From contig JACPOK010000040.1 of NCBI GenBank assembly GCA_016191525.1, positions 124,001 to 188,000 of the forward strand: a stretch of DNA of 64,000 bases, written 5' to 3'. The notes beneath the pieces are model-generated. The model did no database searches. It was not told the DNA's origin and was given only the letters and a program-made list of their open reading frames with translations. This document shows, in pieces, positions 23,401 to 31,479 of the stretch. The position numbers and the translations under genes were made by a program. The DNA comes from Burkholderiales bacterium. Its GTDB lineage: Bacteria; Pseudomonadota; Gammaproteobacteria; Burkholderiales; Burkholderiaceae_C. The number at the start of each line of letters is the position of its first letter. Position 1 is the stretch's first letter.

Positions 23401-23432
23401 TGCGCCGCAGCCGCCAGCGGAAGGCGAACTAG
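11406..23432 (+). CDS. Giant TpsA exoprotein (filamentous haemagglutinin family adhesin)
   Basis: A 4008-residue secreted adhesin exported by the upstream TpsB. A long 66-residue leader ends CFVHA. The TPS secretion domain follows, with VLDWRSFGI at 98-106 and NPAGV at 149-153 (the NPNG-like motif). Next is a GGTVLLDPQDIVID segment near residue 450, typical of FHA proteins. Residues 580-2908 are nested beta-helix repeats, about 3064-3145 an MBG-like domain, 3146-3888 nine YDG repeats, 3889-3929 a proline-rich tract, and then a short charged C-terminus. I see no cysteine after the leader and no VENN or toxin-like C-terminus, so adhesion fits better than contact-dependent inhibition. An alternative start is Met15. 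Long open frames on the opposite strand are composition shadows. Confidence 0.93.
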   Translation: MTHPAPAHSSDTAVMLPRRRVRRPGPRTLVLQLSRKFKITYRFYERRAVSRLLGLLLAPFSCFVHALPQGGAVTAGQAAINQPAANALLINQTTPRAVLDWRSFGIASGESVRFVQPGASSVVLNRVVGSDPSSIYGSLSANGQVFLVNPAGVLFAPGAQVDVGGLVASSLGLSNADFMSGRYQFSGSGGSVVNHGSITAARGGYVLLAAQTVANTGSISAEAGSVGLAAGSRVTLDTSGAGLVRFSVDAAAAHALAANSGSIVADGGQVAVLASAIGPALATVVNQSGVIRADSVLERDGMIVLSAGAQGVASVTGSLLARGESAGLKGGTVHVLGDKVLLAGTALVDVSGQAGGGTALVGGDYQGKGVVQNATQTHVGAQSRILADATGSGNGGKVVVWADGDTRYFGAISARGGPQGGDGGKVEVSGKNQLDFHGKVDVTAPKGTGGTVLLDPQDIVIDNTAQAAPTNNANNTPDVAFATPPAAGTYTVEVADVTGFSELYLQANNNITLNAPLTMGAGNSVKFEANNNIAINSALTVSGAGTITLNADADNSGAGGVTLAANVTSAGGAISISGASYTQNTNIDVSAGAGAITVAANAVAIAANAGNNALTTSGTLTLKPKTGSQAMSLAGAAAFDLSAAEITAVLTGATGPIVIGDATSSGIMTIGGAAAFTGRNLTLNAGSITDTGIQTVTATTVALNANGQIGTDGTNGIDISATNLRVNSSGNASAFVRATGAVALASGTSSVGSGTLDLVATGNVTQSAAVTAGTLKVKTLSAGTANITLTTATNDAGIVNLQARNAGDTANAAGAIQYTGANGFDVAAANSTGNATFIAGGAITQSGPIAAATLAATTANAAGSAITLANTGNNATTINLQVRDGTPAAVGANNVSSAAVSYTDSNAVAVSGINTGAGVGGDVTLLAGGAITQTGQIKANTLAVTTANAAGSAITLNGVATNDAATVNLRVRDGTVAAVGANNAAAAINYRDANGFDVSGINTGAGAANTVTLQSGNASITQTGPVNASQLTATLGAGGQLNFGTQTNSVAQLNATTAPGGLSLTNGNSSIIVAGAVSTTASPVIIDVGTGTYTQNTNIDVASTSGAITIVADAVSIAANTGNNALNATGTITLKPKTASQSLSLGGAAAFNINTTTATAISGATGPIVIGDSAGTGAMTVGSAISFGAANVTLKAASISDVGVNAITAGTLNLNATNGAIGTDASNGIDATVTNLSITAAGNNNAFVRTGAVNLGATASNVGTGTIDLLATGTVAQTAAITAGTLKVKTLSGGAANITLTNTGNDATTVDLRARNAGDTANASGVISYTDASAVDIAGAASTGNVTLLAGGAITQTGAIAAATLSATTASAGGSTIALTQAGNDATTVNLQARTGTVAAIGAANAPAAASYTDTNGFAVSGINSGTGAGGNVTLLAGGAVTQAGAIKAATLSVTTANAAGANITLANSGNDAATVNLQGLNGTVAAVGASNVAATTVAYTGTAGFDFSGINSGAGVGGNVTVIGGGAITQSGAIKAGTLTVTTANAAGSNITLTNAGNDVSTVNLQARTGTAAAPGAANAAGGSISFTHIGPLATSGINSGTGAGGNVTLLAGGAITQSGAVKAATLAATTASVAGSAITLTTAGNDAATVNFQVRDGSAAAVGANNANAAIQYTDATGYAVSGINNGAGTAGALTLNAGAAVSQTGAVNASTLNANVTAGALNLGTQSNNISQLNTITAAGGFSLTNGNNGVMVAGNLTTTNMAVLIDAGTGTYTQNNDIDISAGSGGITVIADTLAIGTNAGNNALTTSGAITLKPKTAAQAMSLAGVAAFDVSAAEITAILTGATGSIVVGDPTSTAAMTIGGAASFAGKTVTLNAGSIADAGVNTITATSLTLASAAGIGTSSADGIDVAATNLRVTTGGNGNAYLRSGAINLGAGASSVGTGILDLLATGAVTQSGAVTAGTVKVKTLSAGTAGITLANTANSATTVDLQARNAGDTANAPGAISFTGTGALDVATALSTGNVTLLAGGAITQTGAVTAATLTATTANAAGVPITLTNTANDATTVNLQARTGTVAALGAANSGAAVSYTDANAVAVSGINSGTGNGGDVTLLAGGALTQSGAIKANILTSTTANAAGAAMTLTQGGNDAASVSLQVRDGNVAAVGSNNTNVAIQYTDTSAVDFTGINSGAGAAGAVTLIAGGAMTQSGAIKASTLTATTANAVAADMTLAHTGNSATTVNLNARAGTAAAVGAANQAASSITYTGLGAIATSGINTGTGAGGNVTLLAGGAVTQTAAVKANTLAVTTASAGGSAITLTNSGNDAAAANLQVRDGSVAVVGANNANVAIQYTDTSGVAVNGINSGAGAGGNVTIIAGGAITQTGALKANTLTVTTANAAGANMTLDNGSNAAVTVNLNARTGTAAAVGAANQAASAITYVDSGALATSGINTGTGAGGNVTLVAGGAVTQSAAVKANTLSVTTANSAGAAITLINAGNDATNLALEARDGTSAAVGANNTTAALQYRDTSGFNINGVNTGTGGAGALTLTAGAAVTQSGAVTASSLTATLTAGALNLGTQANNVAQINSTTAPGGFSLSNGNNSVIVAGNLGTTNSAVSIDTGTGTYTQNTNIDISAGSGAITVVADAIAINSNAGNNALTTSGTLTLKPKTAAQPMSLAGTAAFDLSAAEITAITTGATGLIVVGDAASAAALTIGGAANFTGKTLTLNAGSITDTGVKTITAGTLTLNAAGQIGTGSSDGIDVAATNLVVTTTGNADAFLRTGAVNLGGGASSVGSGTLNLTASGAVTQSGAITAGTLAVKTLSAGAAGITLTTATNNAVTVNLQARNAGDTANAAGAIQYTDTNGFDIAAVNTTGNATLVAGGAVTQSGSIAAAGLALSGASSSYSLQDAGNAVTTLAASTGAFSYRQAGVLTVGTVGSVVGVTGSGAVALETTGASSNLTISNAVSSSATGDAVVLKAGSSNAAGTATGGQIINSVGAGGIVASSGRYLAYSGDPGSTTEGTSGYAKRYNTAATFAPGGSGSMFLYRIAPALTVTANSKTRVYGDANPALDGTASGFIDGDTASSVGVTYTTAAVFNTPVASSPVAITAGATNAENYGLTLTNATLAITARPLTVGATGQTRVYDGTTAATVTLTDNRVAGDTLAIANTGAAFADKNVGTAKPVNVTGIGVTGASAANYTFNTSASTTADITPRALTVSGTGVDRVYDGTTNATLTLSDNRVAGDVLTVGAVGASFADKNVGTAKTINITGVSVTGTDAGNYSFGTTGTSSANITARTLTVGASASNRVYDGTNGATVTLSDNRIAGDVLTVAPTGATFSDKNVGTGKAVTVSGISATGTDAGNYSVAASASTTANITARTLTVSATASNRVYDGTNAATATLSDNRVAGDVLAVAQTGATFSDKNVGSGKAVTVSGISATGTDAANYSVATSASTTANITARSLTVGATGQSKVYDGATGATVSYTDNRVAGDVLTVTGTGNFANKNVGTGKAISVTGISLGGTDSGNYSVNTTASTAADITARALSVTATGQNRTYDGTTAATVTLADNRVAGDVLTLGASASFADKNVATGKAVSVTGITLGGTDAGNYTFNTTASTAADITARTLAVSATAANRVYDGTTAASVTLGDNRVAGDALTISSTGASFADKNAGTGKTVTAGGIAVTGTDAGNYTFNSSAVTTANITPRAITIGATGVNRVYDGTTGATVSFTDNRVTGDVLTVSGASAFADKNVGTAKPVTVSGISLTGLDAANYTPNVTASTAADITARALTITASGINRVADGTQNASVSLGDNRISGDALALGYASASFSTAAAGSAIPITVSGLSVSGTDAGNYTHNASATTAADIIAAGAPIPPPPPPPAPPPPPPAPTPAPPPPPPPAPPAPTPPAPAPVGGGGATPVVETPAPAPAAGTVIAVGPATPGGLPRTPPTLLRLTLRDQDAGSSFFESGLNSPITVDELKERLRRSRQRKAN
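13143..20129 (+). repeat. Nested beta-helix repeats in tpsA: four long modules with paired short units
   Basis: Four long modules begin with (S/T)YTQN near residues 580, 1092, 1775 and 2632. Each has a near-constant 5' part (GNNAL, TLKPK, IGT, TLKVKTLS) followed by short units of about 86 residues starting G-x-(V/A)-T-L-x-A-G-G-A. Unit counts per module are 3, 5, 7 and 1. Excluding the divergent last unit of modules 1-3, these are 1, 2 and 3 A/B pairs. Module lengths are 512, 683 and 857 codons, rising by 171 and 174 codons, or two units each time. Confidence 0.85.
20841..23069 (+). repeat. Nine tandem YDG/MBG-type repeats in tpsA
   Basis: Nine units of about 82-83 residues follow the pattern R-V-Y-D-G-T ... 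D-N-R-V-A-G-D ... F-A-D-K-N-V-G-T ... T-D-A-G-N-Y ... I-T-A-R. Units 3 and 4 are almost identical in protein and DNA, implying a recent tandem duplication. Unit 9 is degenerate (VADG for VYDG, and the ADKNVG block is lost). Such repeats are thought to form stalk-like immunoglobulin/beta-grasp rods on surface proteins. Confidence 0.88.
23070..23190 (+). other. Proline-rich tract near the TpsA C-terminus
   Basis: About 40 residues made almost only of Pro and Ala with a few Thr, including runs of six and seven prolines. In surface proteins such tracts act as rigid spacers. Here it separates the YDG stalk from about 80 C-terminal residues that may tether the protein to the cell, though no anchor motif is recognisable. 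Confidence 0.8.
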
Positions 23433-23505
23433 TTTTCGGGATAAGCTGTGGGTTCAGAATGAATCGAGCCCTCCAAGCCCACACCCGCCGGGCGCCTTCC
23501 TGCCC

Positions 23506-24456
23506 ATGAGTGTCTTCCTGTTCAAGCGCCTGGTTACGCTGATGGCCACGCTGGTGGGCGCTTCGGTTGTCGTGTTCCTTGTGCTGGAAATCCTGCCGGG
23601 CAACGCCGCGCAGATCCTCATGGGACCCGACGCATCCCCTGAAGCGGTGACGGCGCTGGCCGCCAAGCTGGGAATTGACCGGCCTCCCGCGCAGCGCTAC
23701 TGGGACTGGATCAGCGGCATGCTCACGGGCGACCTCGGTCTGAGCTACGCCTACAGCACGCCGGTCTCCGAGCTCGTTCTCGAGCGCCTGGGCCTCACGG
23801 TGCCGCTGGCGCTTATGGCCATGGCGCTGACCACCGTGCTGGCGCTGGTGGCGGGCGTATATGCAGCCGCGCGCCACAACAAGCTGGGCGATGTCGGCCT
23901 GATGGGCCTGACCCAGGTCGGTATCGCCATCCCCAATTTCTGGTTCGCCATCCTGCTGATCCTGCTGTTCTCTGTGCACCTGCGCTGGTTTTCGGCCGGC
24001 GGGTTTGGCGGCTGGCACGAAGGCATCCTGGCCGGGTTCAAGTCGCTGCTGCTGCCCGCCATTTCGCTGGCCGTGGTGCAGGCGGCCATCCTGGCCCGCA
24101 TCACCCGTTCGGCCGTGCTCGAGGTGCTGCGCGAGGATTTCGTGCGCACAGCGCGTGCCAAGGGCGTGTCCCGGCGCGGCACGCTGTGGGGCCATGTGCT
24201 GCGCAACGCCATGATTCCGGTGATCACCGTCATGGGCCTGCAGTTCGCCGAGCTGCTGGCCGGCACCATCGTGGTGGAAAGCGTGTTCTACCTGCCGGGC
24301 CTGGGGCGGCTGATTTTCCAGTCGATCTCCAACCGCGACCTGATCGTGGTGCGCAATTGCGTCATGCTGCTGGCCGCCATGGTGGTCATCGTGAATTTCG
24401 TCGTCGACATCCTTTACGCGGTGATCGACCCGCGCGTGAAGGCCAGCGACATATGA
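23506..24456 (+). CDS. Dipeptide/oligopeptide-type ABC permease (DppB/OppB family)
   Basis: Inner-membrane permease of 316 residues, first gene of a seven-gene operon. The N-terminus FLFKRLVTLMATLVGASVVV is the DppB-type first membrane segment, followed by five more. The cytoplasmic EAA loop that docks the ATPase is visible as DFVRTARAKGVSRR about 90 residues from the end. It overlaps the next permease by ATGA. The 73 bases after tpsA show no clear terminator or promoter. Substrate cannot be told from the permease. Confidence 0.92.
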   Translation: MSVFLFKRLVTLMATLVGASVVVFLVLEILPGNAAQILMGPDASPEAVTALAAKLGIDRPPAQRYWDWISGMLTGDLGLSYAYSTPVSELVLERLGLTVPLALMAMALTTVLALVAGVYAAARHNKLGDVGLMGLTQVGIAIPNFWFAILLILLFSVHLRWFSAGGFGGWHEGILAGFKSLLLPAISLAVVQAAILARITRSAVLEVLREDFVRTARAKGVSRRGTLWGHVLRNAMIPVITVMGLQFAELLAGTIVVESVFYLPGLGRLIFQSISNRDLIVVRNCVMLLAAMVVIVNFVVDILYAVIDPRVKASDI

Positions 24457-25328
24457 GCGCCGTGCCGGTTCCCATCGTGCTGGCGCCTGTGGGCCGCGGC
24501 TTCTGGCGGCGCGCATTGGGCCATCCCAGTTTTGTGCTCGGCGCCGTCCTGAGCCTGCTGCTCGCGGCCGCGGCGCTGCTGTCGTTTGTCTGGACCCCCT
24601 ACTCACCGTACGAAGTGGACATGCCGGCCAAGCTGCTGGCCCCCGGCGCAAGCCACTGGATGGGCACCGACGCCTATGGCCGCGACGTGGTGACCCTGCT
24701 GCTGGTGGGCGCGCGCGCCTCGATCGCGGTCGGCGTGATTGCGGTGGGCATAGGCCTTTTGATCGGCACCGCGCTGGGGCTGCTGGCGTCCGCCCGGCGC
24801 GGCTGGGTCGAAGAGGCCATCATGCGGCTGTCGGACTTCGGCTTCGCTTTCCCGGCCATCCTGTCGGCCATCATGCTCACCGCGGTGTTCGGCGCCGGCA
24901 TGGTCAACGCGATCATCGCCATCGGCATCTACAACATACCGACCTTCGCGCGCATCACGCGCGCCTCGGCCAACGCCATCTGGGCGCGTGAGTTCGTGCT
25001 GGCGGCCCGGGCCTGCGGCAAGGGCGCCTTCAGCATCACCGTTGAACACGTGCTGCCCAACATCCTGTCGGTGCTGATCGTGCAGGCCACGATCCGCTTC
25101 GCCATCGCCATCCTGGCCGAGGCGGCCCTTTCCTACCTGGGGCTGGGCACGCAGCCGCCGCAGCCATCCTGGGGCCGGATGCTCAGCGAGGCGCAGACCC
25201 TGATGTTCCAGGCGCCGTTGCTGGCCGTGTTCCCCGGGGTCGCCATCGCGCTGGCCGTGCTGGGCCTGAACCTGCTGGGCGATGGCTTGCGCGACCTGAT
25301 GGACCCGCGACTGGCGAGGAAACGGTAG
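24453..25328 (+). CDS. Dipeptide/oligopeptide-type ABC permease (DppC/OppC family)
   Basis: Second permease, 291 residues, pairing with the DppB-like protein. It has the OppC N-terminal membrane segment, then HWMGTDAYGRDVVTLLLVGA, the conserved DppC block, and the EAA loop (FVLAARACGKGAFSI). The C-terminal GDGLRDLMDPRL is characteristic of the family. The start lies in a four-base ATGA overlap; the stop codon is directly followed by the ATG of the ATPase gene, with no gap. Confidence 0.93.
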   Translation: MSAVPVPIVLAPVGRGFWRRALGHPSFVLGAVLSLLLAAAALLSFVWTPYSPYEVDMPAKLLAPGASHWMGTDAYGRDVVTLLLVGARASIAVGVIAVGIGLLIGTALGLLASARRGWVEEAIMRLSDFGFAFPAILSAIMLTAVFGAGMVNAIIAIGIYNIPTFARITRASANAIWAREFVLAARACGKGAFSITVEHVLPNILSVLIVQATIRFAIAILAEAALSYLGLGTQPPQPSWGRMLSEAQTLMFQAPLLAVFPGVAIALAVLGLNLLGDGLRDLMDPRLARKR

Positions 25329-27142
<1,814 letters not shown>

Positions 27143-27217
27143 GCAAATCCCTCTTGCCATCCCCCGCCGATCAATCTACCTTCGTGTTTTTCCTCGTCCT
27201 TGCCTGGAGTTTTCCTC

Positions 27218-28702
27218 ATGCTGAATCGACGCACCGTTCTCACTTCCGCAGCGCTGTCCGCCACCCTGCCCCAGCTCGCGCTGTCCCAGGGCCGCAAGGA
27301 CTCCATCGTGATTGGCATGGCGCTGGAGCCGACGGGCATGGACCCGACCGCCAGCGCCGCCTCGTCCATCGCCGAAGTCGTGCAATACAACATCCTGGAA
27401 ACGCTGACCAAGATCAACGCCGACGGCAGCATCACGCCGCTGCTGGCCGAAAGCTGGGAAGTGTCGCCCGACCTGAAGACCTACACCTTCAAGCTGCGCC
27501 GCGGCGTGAAGTTCCAGAACGGCGAGCCCTTCAACGCCGACACGGTGAAGTTCTCTTTCGCGCGGGCTGGCGGTGACAAGAGCACCAACAAGGACAAGCG
27601 CACCTTCGCCAACCTCGGCGTGCAGGTCATCGACCCGTACACGGTGGTGTTGCTGAACAGGGAAATCGACCCTGACCTGCCCTTCCTGCTGGGCCAGGCG
27701 ACGGCAGTGATCGTCGAGCCCAAGAGCGCCGACACCAACGCCACCAAGCCGGTCGGCACCGGCCCCTACCAGCTGGAGAGCTGGAGCAAGGGCTCGTCGG
27801 CGGTGCTGGTCAAGTGGGCGGGCTACCGCAATCCGGGCCTGGCCAAGATCAACAAGGTCACTTTCCGCTTCATCTCCGAGCCCGCGGCCCAGGCCGCCTC
27901 GCTGCTGGCCGGCGACGTGGACGCATTTCCCCGCGCTGCCACGCGCATCGTGCCGCAGTTCAAGGGCAACCCGCAGTTCCAGGTGATCCTGGGCGGCACC
28001 CGCGCCAAGACCATCCTGGCGATCAACAACAAGCGCAAGCCGCTGGACGACGTGCGTGTTCGCCGCGCCATCCTGGCCGCCGTGGACCGCAAGGCCTTCA
28101 TCGAGGGCGCGGCTGACGGCATGGGCACGCCCATCGGCAGCCATTACGTGCCGGGCGCGCCCGGCTACGTGGACACCACCGGCGTCAACCCCTTCGACGT
28201 CGAGAAGGCCAAGAAGCTGCTCGCCGAGGCCGGCGTGAAGACACCGCTCGAACTGACCATGACGCTGCCGCCGCCACCCTATTCGCGCCAGGGCGGCGAG
28301 GTCATCGTGGCCGCGCTCGCGAAAATCGGCATCACCGTGAAGACGCAGAACGTGGAATGGGCACAGTGGCTGTCCAACACCTACGGCGGCGCCAACAACT
28401 ACGACCTGACCATCATCTCGCACGTCGAGCCGTTCGACCTGGGCAACTATTCCAAACCCGGCTACTACTGGGGCTACGAGGGCAAGCCTTTCGCCGCGGT
28501 GTACGACAAGCTCAAGACGACCGGCAATCCGGCGGAACGCAACAAGCTGCTGGGCGAAGCGCAGAAGATCCTGGCCAACGACGCGGCCAACGGCTTCCTG
28601 TACCAGCCGCAGTTCCCCATCATCGCCAAGAAGGGCGTGAAGGGCCTGTGGACGGCCATGCCCATCCTGTGCAACGACCTGGCCGCCCTGTCCTGGGGCT
28701 GA
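27218..28702 (+). CDS. Periplasmic substrate-binding protein of the peptide-type ABC importer (SBP family 5)
   Basis: Extracytoplasmic receptor of 494 residues. The N-terminus MLNRRTVLTSAALSATLP is a signal peptide with a twin-arginine-like RR pair; export by Sec or Tat cannot be decided. SBP-5 family features follow: a LAESWEVSPDLKTYTFKLRR block, FNADTVKFSF, and PVGTGPYQLESW in the middle. An ATG at 27200 would add six residues, but the internal ATG has a GGAG about 10 bases upstream. It is encoded after the two ATPases and before the amidase, implying that the imported compound is the amidase substrate or a precursor. Confidence 0.92.
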   Translation: MLNRRTVLTSAALSATLPQLALSQGRKDSIVIGMALEPTGMDPTASAASSIAEVVQYNILETLTKINADGSITPLLAESWEVSPDLKTYTFKLRRGVKFQNGEPFNADTVKFSFARAGGDKSTNKDKRTFANLGVQVIDPYTVVLLNREIDPDLPFLLGQATAVIVEPKSADTNATKPVGTGPYQLESWSKGSSAVLVKWAGYRNPGLAKINKVTFRFISEPAAQAASLLAGDVDAFPRAATRIVPQFKGNPQFQVILGGTRAKTILAINNKRKPLDDVRVRRAILAAVDRKAFIEGAADGMGTPIGSHYVPGAPGYVDTTGVNPFDVEKAKKLLAEAGVKTPLELTMTLPPPPYSRQGGEVIVAALAKIGITVKTQNVEWAQWLSNTYGGANNYDLTIISHVEPFDLGNYSKPGYYWGYEGKPFAAVYDKLKTTGNPAERNKLLGEAQKILANDAANGFLYQPQFPIIAKKGVKGLWTAMPILCNDLAALSWG

Positions 28703-28715
28703 AGGACGAGCTTGC

Positions 28716-30152
28716 ATGTCTGAGCAGTATCCACATGCATTGCATGAGCTCTCCGCCGCCGAACTAGTTGCGGCCTACCGCCGGCGCGACCTGTCGCCGG
28801 TGGAAGTCACGCAGTCCGTCCTCGGCCACATCGAGCGCTGGGAGTCTCACCTGAACGCCCTGTACCTGCTGCGGCCCGAGCAGGCACTGCAGCAGGCGCG
28901 CGCATCCGAGGCGCGCTGGCTGCGCGGCGAGCCCGCCGGCCCGCTGGACGGCGTGCCAGTCACGATCAAGGACAACATCGCCACGCAGGGCGACCCCACG
29001 CCGCTGGGCACGGCTGCCGTGGAACTGGTTCCCGCGCCCGCCGATGCGCCGCCAGCGGCGCGCCTGAAGGAAACCGGCGCGGTGCTGGTCGCCAAGACCA
29101 CCATGCCCGACTACGGCATGCTGTCCTCGGGCCTTTCCAGCTTTCACCAACTGGCGCGCAACCCCTGGGACCGCAGCAAGACACCGGGCGGCTCCAGTGC
29201 CGGCGCGGGCGCGGCCGCTGCCGCGGGCTATGGGCCCCTGCACCTGGGCACCGACATCGGCGGCTCGCTGCGCCTGCCGGCGGGCTGGTGCGGCATCTTC
29301 ACGCTCAAGCCCAGCCTGGGACGCATCCCGATCGATCCGCCCTACATGGGGCGCGCCGCCGGCCCGATGACGCGCACCGTGGCGGACTCGGCGCTGCTGA
29401 TGCAGGTGCTGTCGCTGCCAGATGCGCGCGACAGCATGAGCCTGCCCTGGCAGGACATTGCCTGGGCGCAATTCGACCAGGGCGTTGAAAAACTCAAGGG
29501 CCTGCGCATCGGGCTGATGCTGGAGGCGGGCTGCGGCCTGGCCGTGGAACCCGAGGTTCGCGCGGCGGTGGAACACGCAGCGCGGCTGTTCGAGCGGGCC
29601 GGCGCCGTGGTGGCGCCGATGAAGCCTTTCATGACACAGGCCATGCTGGACGGCATGGACCGCTTCTGGCGCATGCGCTCGCACATCGACATGAAGGCAC
29701 TGCCTCCCGCCGTCAAGGCGCGCGTGCTGCCCTATATCCAGCAATGGGGCGACAGCGCAGCCGGCATGGGGGGCGAAGCCGTGTTCAAGGCATTCAGCCA
29801 GTTCCACGCCACGCGGCTGGCCGCCGTGGCCGCCGGCCGCGCCTTCGACTACGTGATCTCGCCGACCTCGCCAGTGCCCGCGTTCCCGGCGGAACTGCCC
29901 TCGCCCACCAACGACCCGCTGCGGCCGCTGGAGCACATCGGCTTCACCGTGCCCTACAACATGTCGGAGCAGCCGGCCTCCTCGATCAACTGCGGCTACA
30001 CGGCCTTGGGTCTGCCGATCGGGCTGCAGATCGCGGGGGCGCGCTTTGATGACCTGGGCGTGCTCCAGGTCTCGCGTGCGTTCGAACTGATACGGGACGC
30101 GCAACGCCCCTGGCCGCAGCCGCCTTCCGAAGCGCTGCACCATGTCGACTGA
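28716..30152 (+). CDS. Amidase-signature family hydrolase
   Basis: A 478-residue amidase with the Ser-cisSer-Lys triad: Lys85 in VTIKDN, cis-Ser160/161 in TPGGSSAGAG and nucleophile Ser184 in TDIGGSLRLPAG. It is related to GatA, but there are no gatB/gatC neighbours and it sits in a transporter operon, so a catabolic amidase is more likely. The substrate is unknown, presumably an amide, peptide or carbamate brought in by the adjacent ABC system. It starts 13 bases after the binding-protein gene and overlaps the TPR gene by 11 bases. Confidence 0.9.
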   Translation: MSEQYPHALHELSAAELVAAYRRRDLSPVEVTQSVLGHIERWESHLNALYLLRPEQALQQARASEARWLRGEPAGPLDGVPVTIKDNIATQGDPTPLGTAAVELVPAPADAPPAARLKETGAVLVAKTTMPDYGMLSSGLSSFHQLARNPWDRSKTPGGSSAGAGAAAAAGYGPLHLGTDIGGSLRLPAGWCGIFTLKPSLGRIPIDPPYMGRAAGPMTRTVADSALLMQVLSLPDARDSMSLPWQDIAWAQFDQGVEKLKGLRIGLMLEAGCGLAVEPEVRAAVEHAARLFERAGAVVAPMKPFMTQAMLDGMDRFWRMRSHIDMKALPPAVKARVLPYIQQWGDSAAGMGGEAVFKAFSQFHATRLAAVAAGRAFDYVISPTSPVPAFPAELPSPTNDPLRPLEHIGFTVPYNMSEQPASSINCGYTALGLPIGLQIAGARFDDLGVLQVSRAFELIRDAQRPWPQPPSEALHHVD

Positions 30153-31479
30153 CAGCCTGGGCAACGCCGTCACGCTGCAGGATGCACGCGGCCTGGCGGG
30201 GCTCAACGATTTCGTCGAGGGCTTCATCTCCAGCGAGGCGCGCGCCGCCAACATCCTGGAGGCCGCGGCCATCGATCACAGTCCGCTGGTGCAGGCCTGC
30301 GCCGCCGCGCTGCACATGTTCGCCGAGACGCATGATGCGCCGCGTGACGCGCGCCCCTTCATCGACGGCGCACTGAACTCACCGGTGAAAGCGACCCCGC
30401 GCGAACAGCGGTTCGCGCGCGCCATCGCCGCCTGGGTGGAGGGCGATGTTGCGCAATCGCTGGCCCTGCTGCAGCAGCAGGTGCACGAACATCCGCGCGA
30501 CCTGGTGGCCCTGAAGCTGGCCCACTACCACCTGTTCAACGCGGGCGACTCGCCCGGCATGCTGCGCGTGGCGCTGGCGGCGCTGCCCGCGGCGGGCGAC
30601 GTGGCCTACCTTCATGGCATGCTGGCCTTCGCCTGGGAGCAGTGCCACCTGCTGGAGCAGGCCGAGGCCGCTGCCCGCAAGGCCATCGCGCTGCGCCGCA
30701 AGGAGCCCTGGGCGCACCATGCGCTGGCGCACGTGATGCTCACGCAGGGCCGGCTGCGCGAGGGCCATGATTTCCTGGCGGAAGTCAGCCCCACCTGGAC
30801 CGGGCTGAATTCCTTCATGGCCACCCACAACTGGTGGCACCAGGCCCTGTTCGCACTGGACCTCGGGCTGCACGACGAAGTGCTGGCGCTGTATGACCGG
30901 CAGGTCTGGGGCGTGGCCAAGGAATATTCGCAGGACCAGATCAACGCGGTCTCGCTGCTCGCGCGGCTGGAACTGGCGGGCGTGGACGTGGGCGGGCGCT
31001 GGCAGGACGTGGCAAGCTACCTGGCGGCGCGCGTGGACGACCAGGTCATGCCCTTCCTGGACATGCAGTACCTGTACGGCCTGGCGCGCGCCGGCCGGCC
31101 CGAAGCCGACGTGCTGATGCGCAACATCGAGGCGCATGCCGCCCACCCGCCGGCCCATTCGAAGGATGCGTGGCAGCGCGTATGCCTGCCAGCATGCCGC
31201 GGCCTGCTGGCGCACGCACGCGGCGAATGGGCGCGGGCTCTCGATGAACTGGGCCAGGCGCTGCCCCGCCTGACCGAAATTGGCGGCAGCCATGCGCAGC
31301 GCGACCTGTTCGCGCAGGTGCACCTGGATGCAATGGTGAGAAGCGGCCACCTGGCCGGCGCGCAGCACGTGCTGCAGCAGCAGTTGCGCGGCCAGCCCGA
31401 ATCGCTGCGGCTGAAGCGCCAGGCCGCCGGGGTCTATGCCTCGTTGGGGCTGGGCTCGCTCGCCACCAGCTTTTTCTGA
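30142..31479 (+). CDS. Cytoplasmic tetratricopeptide-repeat protein of the amidase operon
   Basis: A 445-residue helical-repeat protein without a signal peptide, resembling the StaR-like TPR proteins often found beside amidase or hydrolase operons in Burkholderiales. TPR-like helices can be seen at LALLQQQVHEHPRDLVALKLA, LLEQAEAAARKAIALRRKEP and similar places. It begins inside the 3' end of the amidase gene, so translation is probably coupled. Its 3' end overlaps the antisense histidine-phosphatase gene by 46 bases. Role unknown; possibly an adaptor or regulator for the pathway. Confidence 0.78.
   Translation: MSTDSLGNAVTLQDARGLAGLNDFVEGFISSEARAANILEAAAIDHSPLVQACAAALHMFAETHDAPRDARPFIDGALNSPVKATPREQRFARAIAAWVEGDVAQSLALLQQQVHEHPRDLVALKLAHYHLFNAGDSPGMLRVALAALPAAGDVAYLHGMLAFAWEQCHLLEQAEAAARKAIALRRKEPWAHHALAHVMLTQGRLREGHDFLAEVSPTWTGLNSFMATHNWWHQALFALDLGLHDEVLALYDRQVWGVAKEYSQDQINAVSLLARLELAGVDVGGRWQDVASYLAARVDDQVMPFLDMQYLYGLARAGRPEADVLMRNIEAHAAHPPAHSKDAWQRVCLPACRGLLAHARGEWARALDELGQALPRLTEIGGSHAQRDLFAQVHLDAMVRSGHLAGAQHVLQQQLRGQPESLRLKRQAAGVYASLGLGSLATSFF

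Noticed and set aside
11406-23432. TpsA as a contact-dependent inhibition (CdiA) toxin with an immunity gene
   Set aside because: No VENN or other pre-toxin motif and no nuclease-like C-terminus can be seen, and the next gene is an ABC permease, not a small immunity protein.
28716-30152. GatA subunit of the Asp/Glu-tRNA amidotransferase
   Set aside because: The triad is shared by the whole amidase family. gatB and gatC are absent and the gene is embedded in a transporter operon, so a catabolic amidase is more likely.
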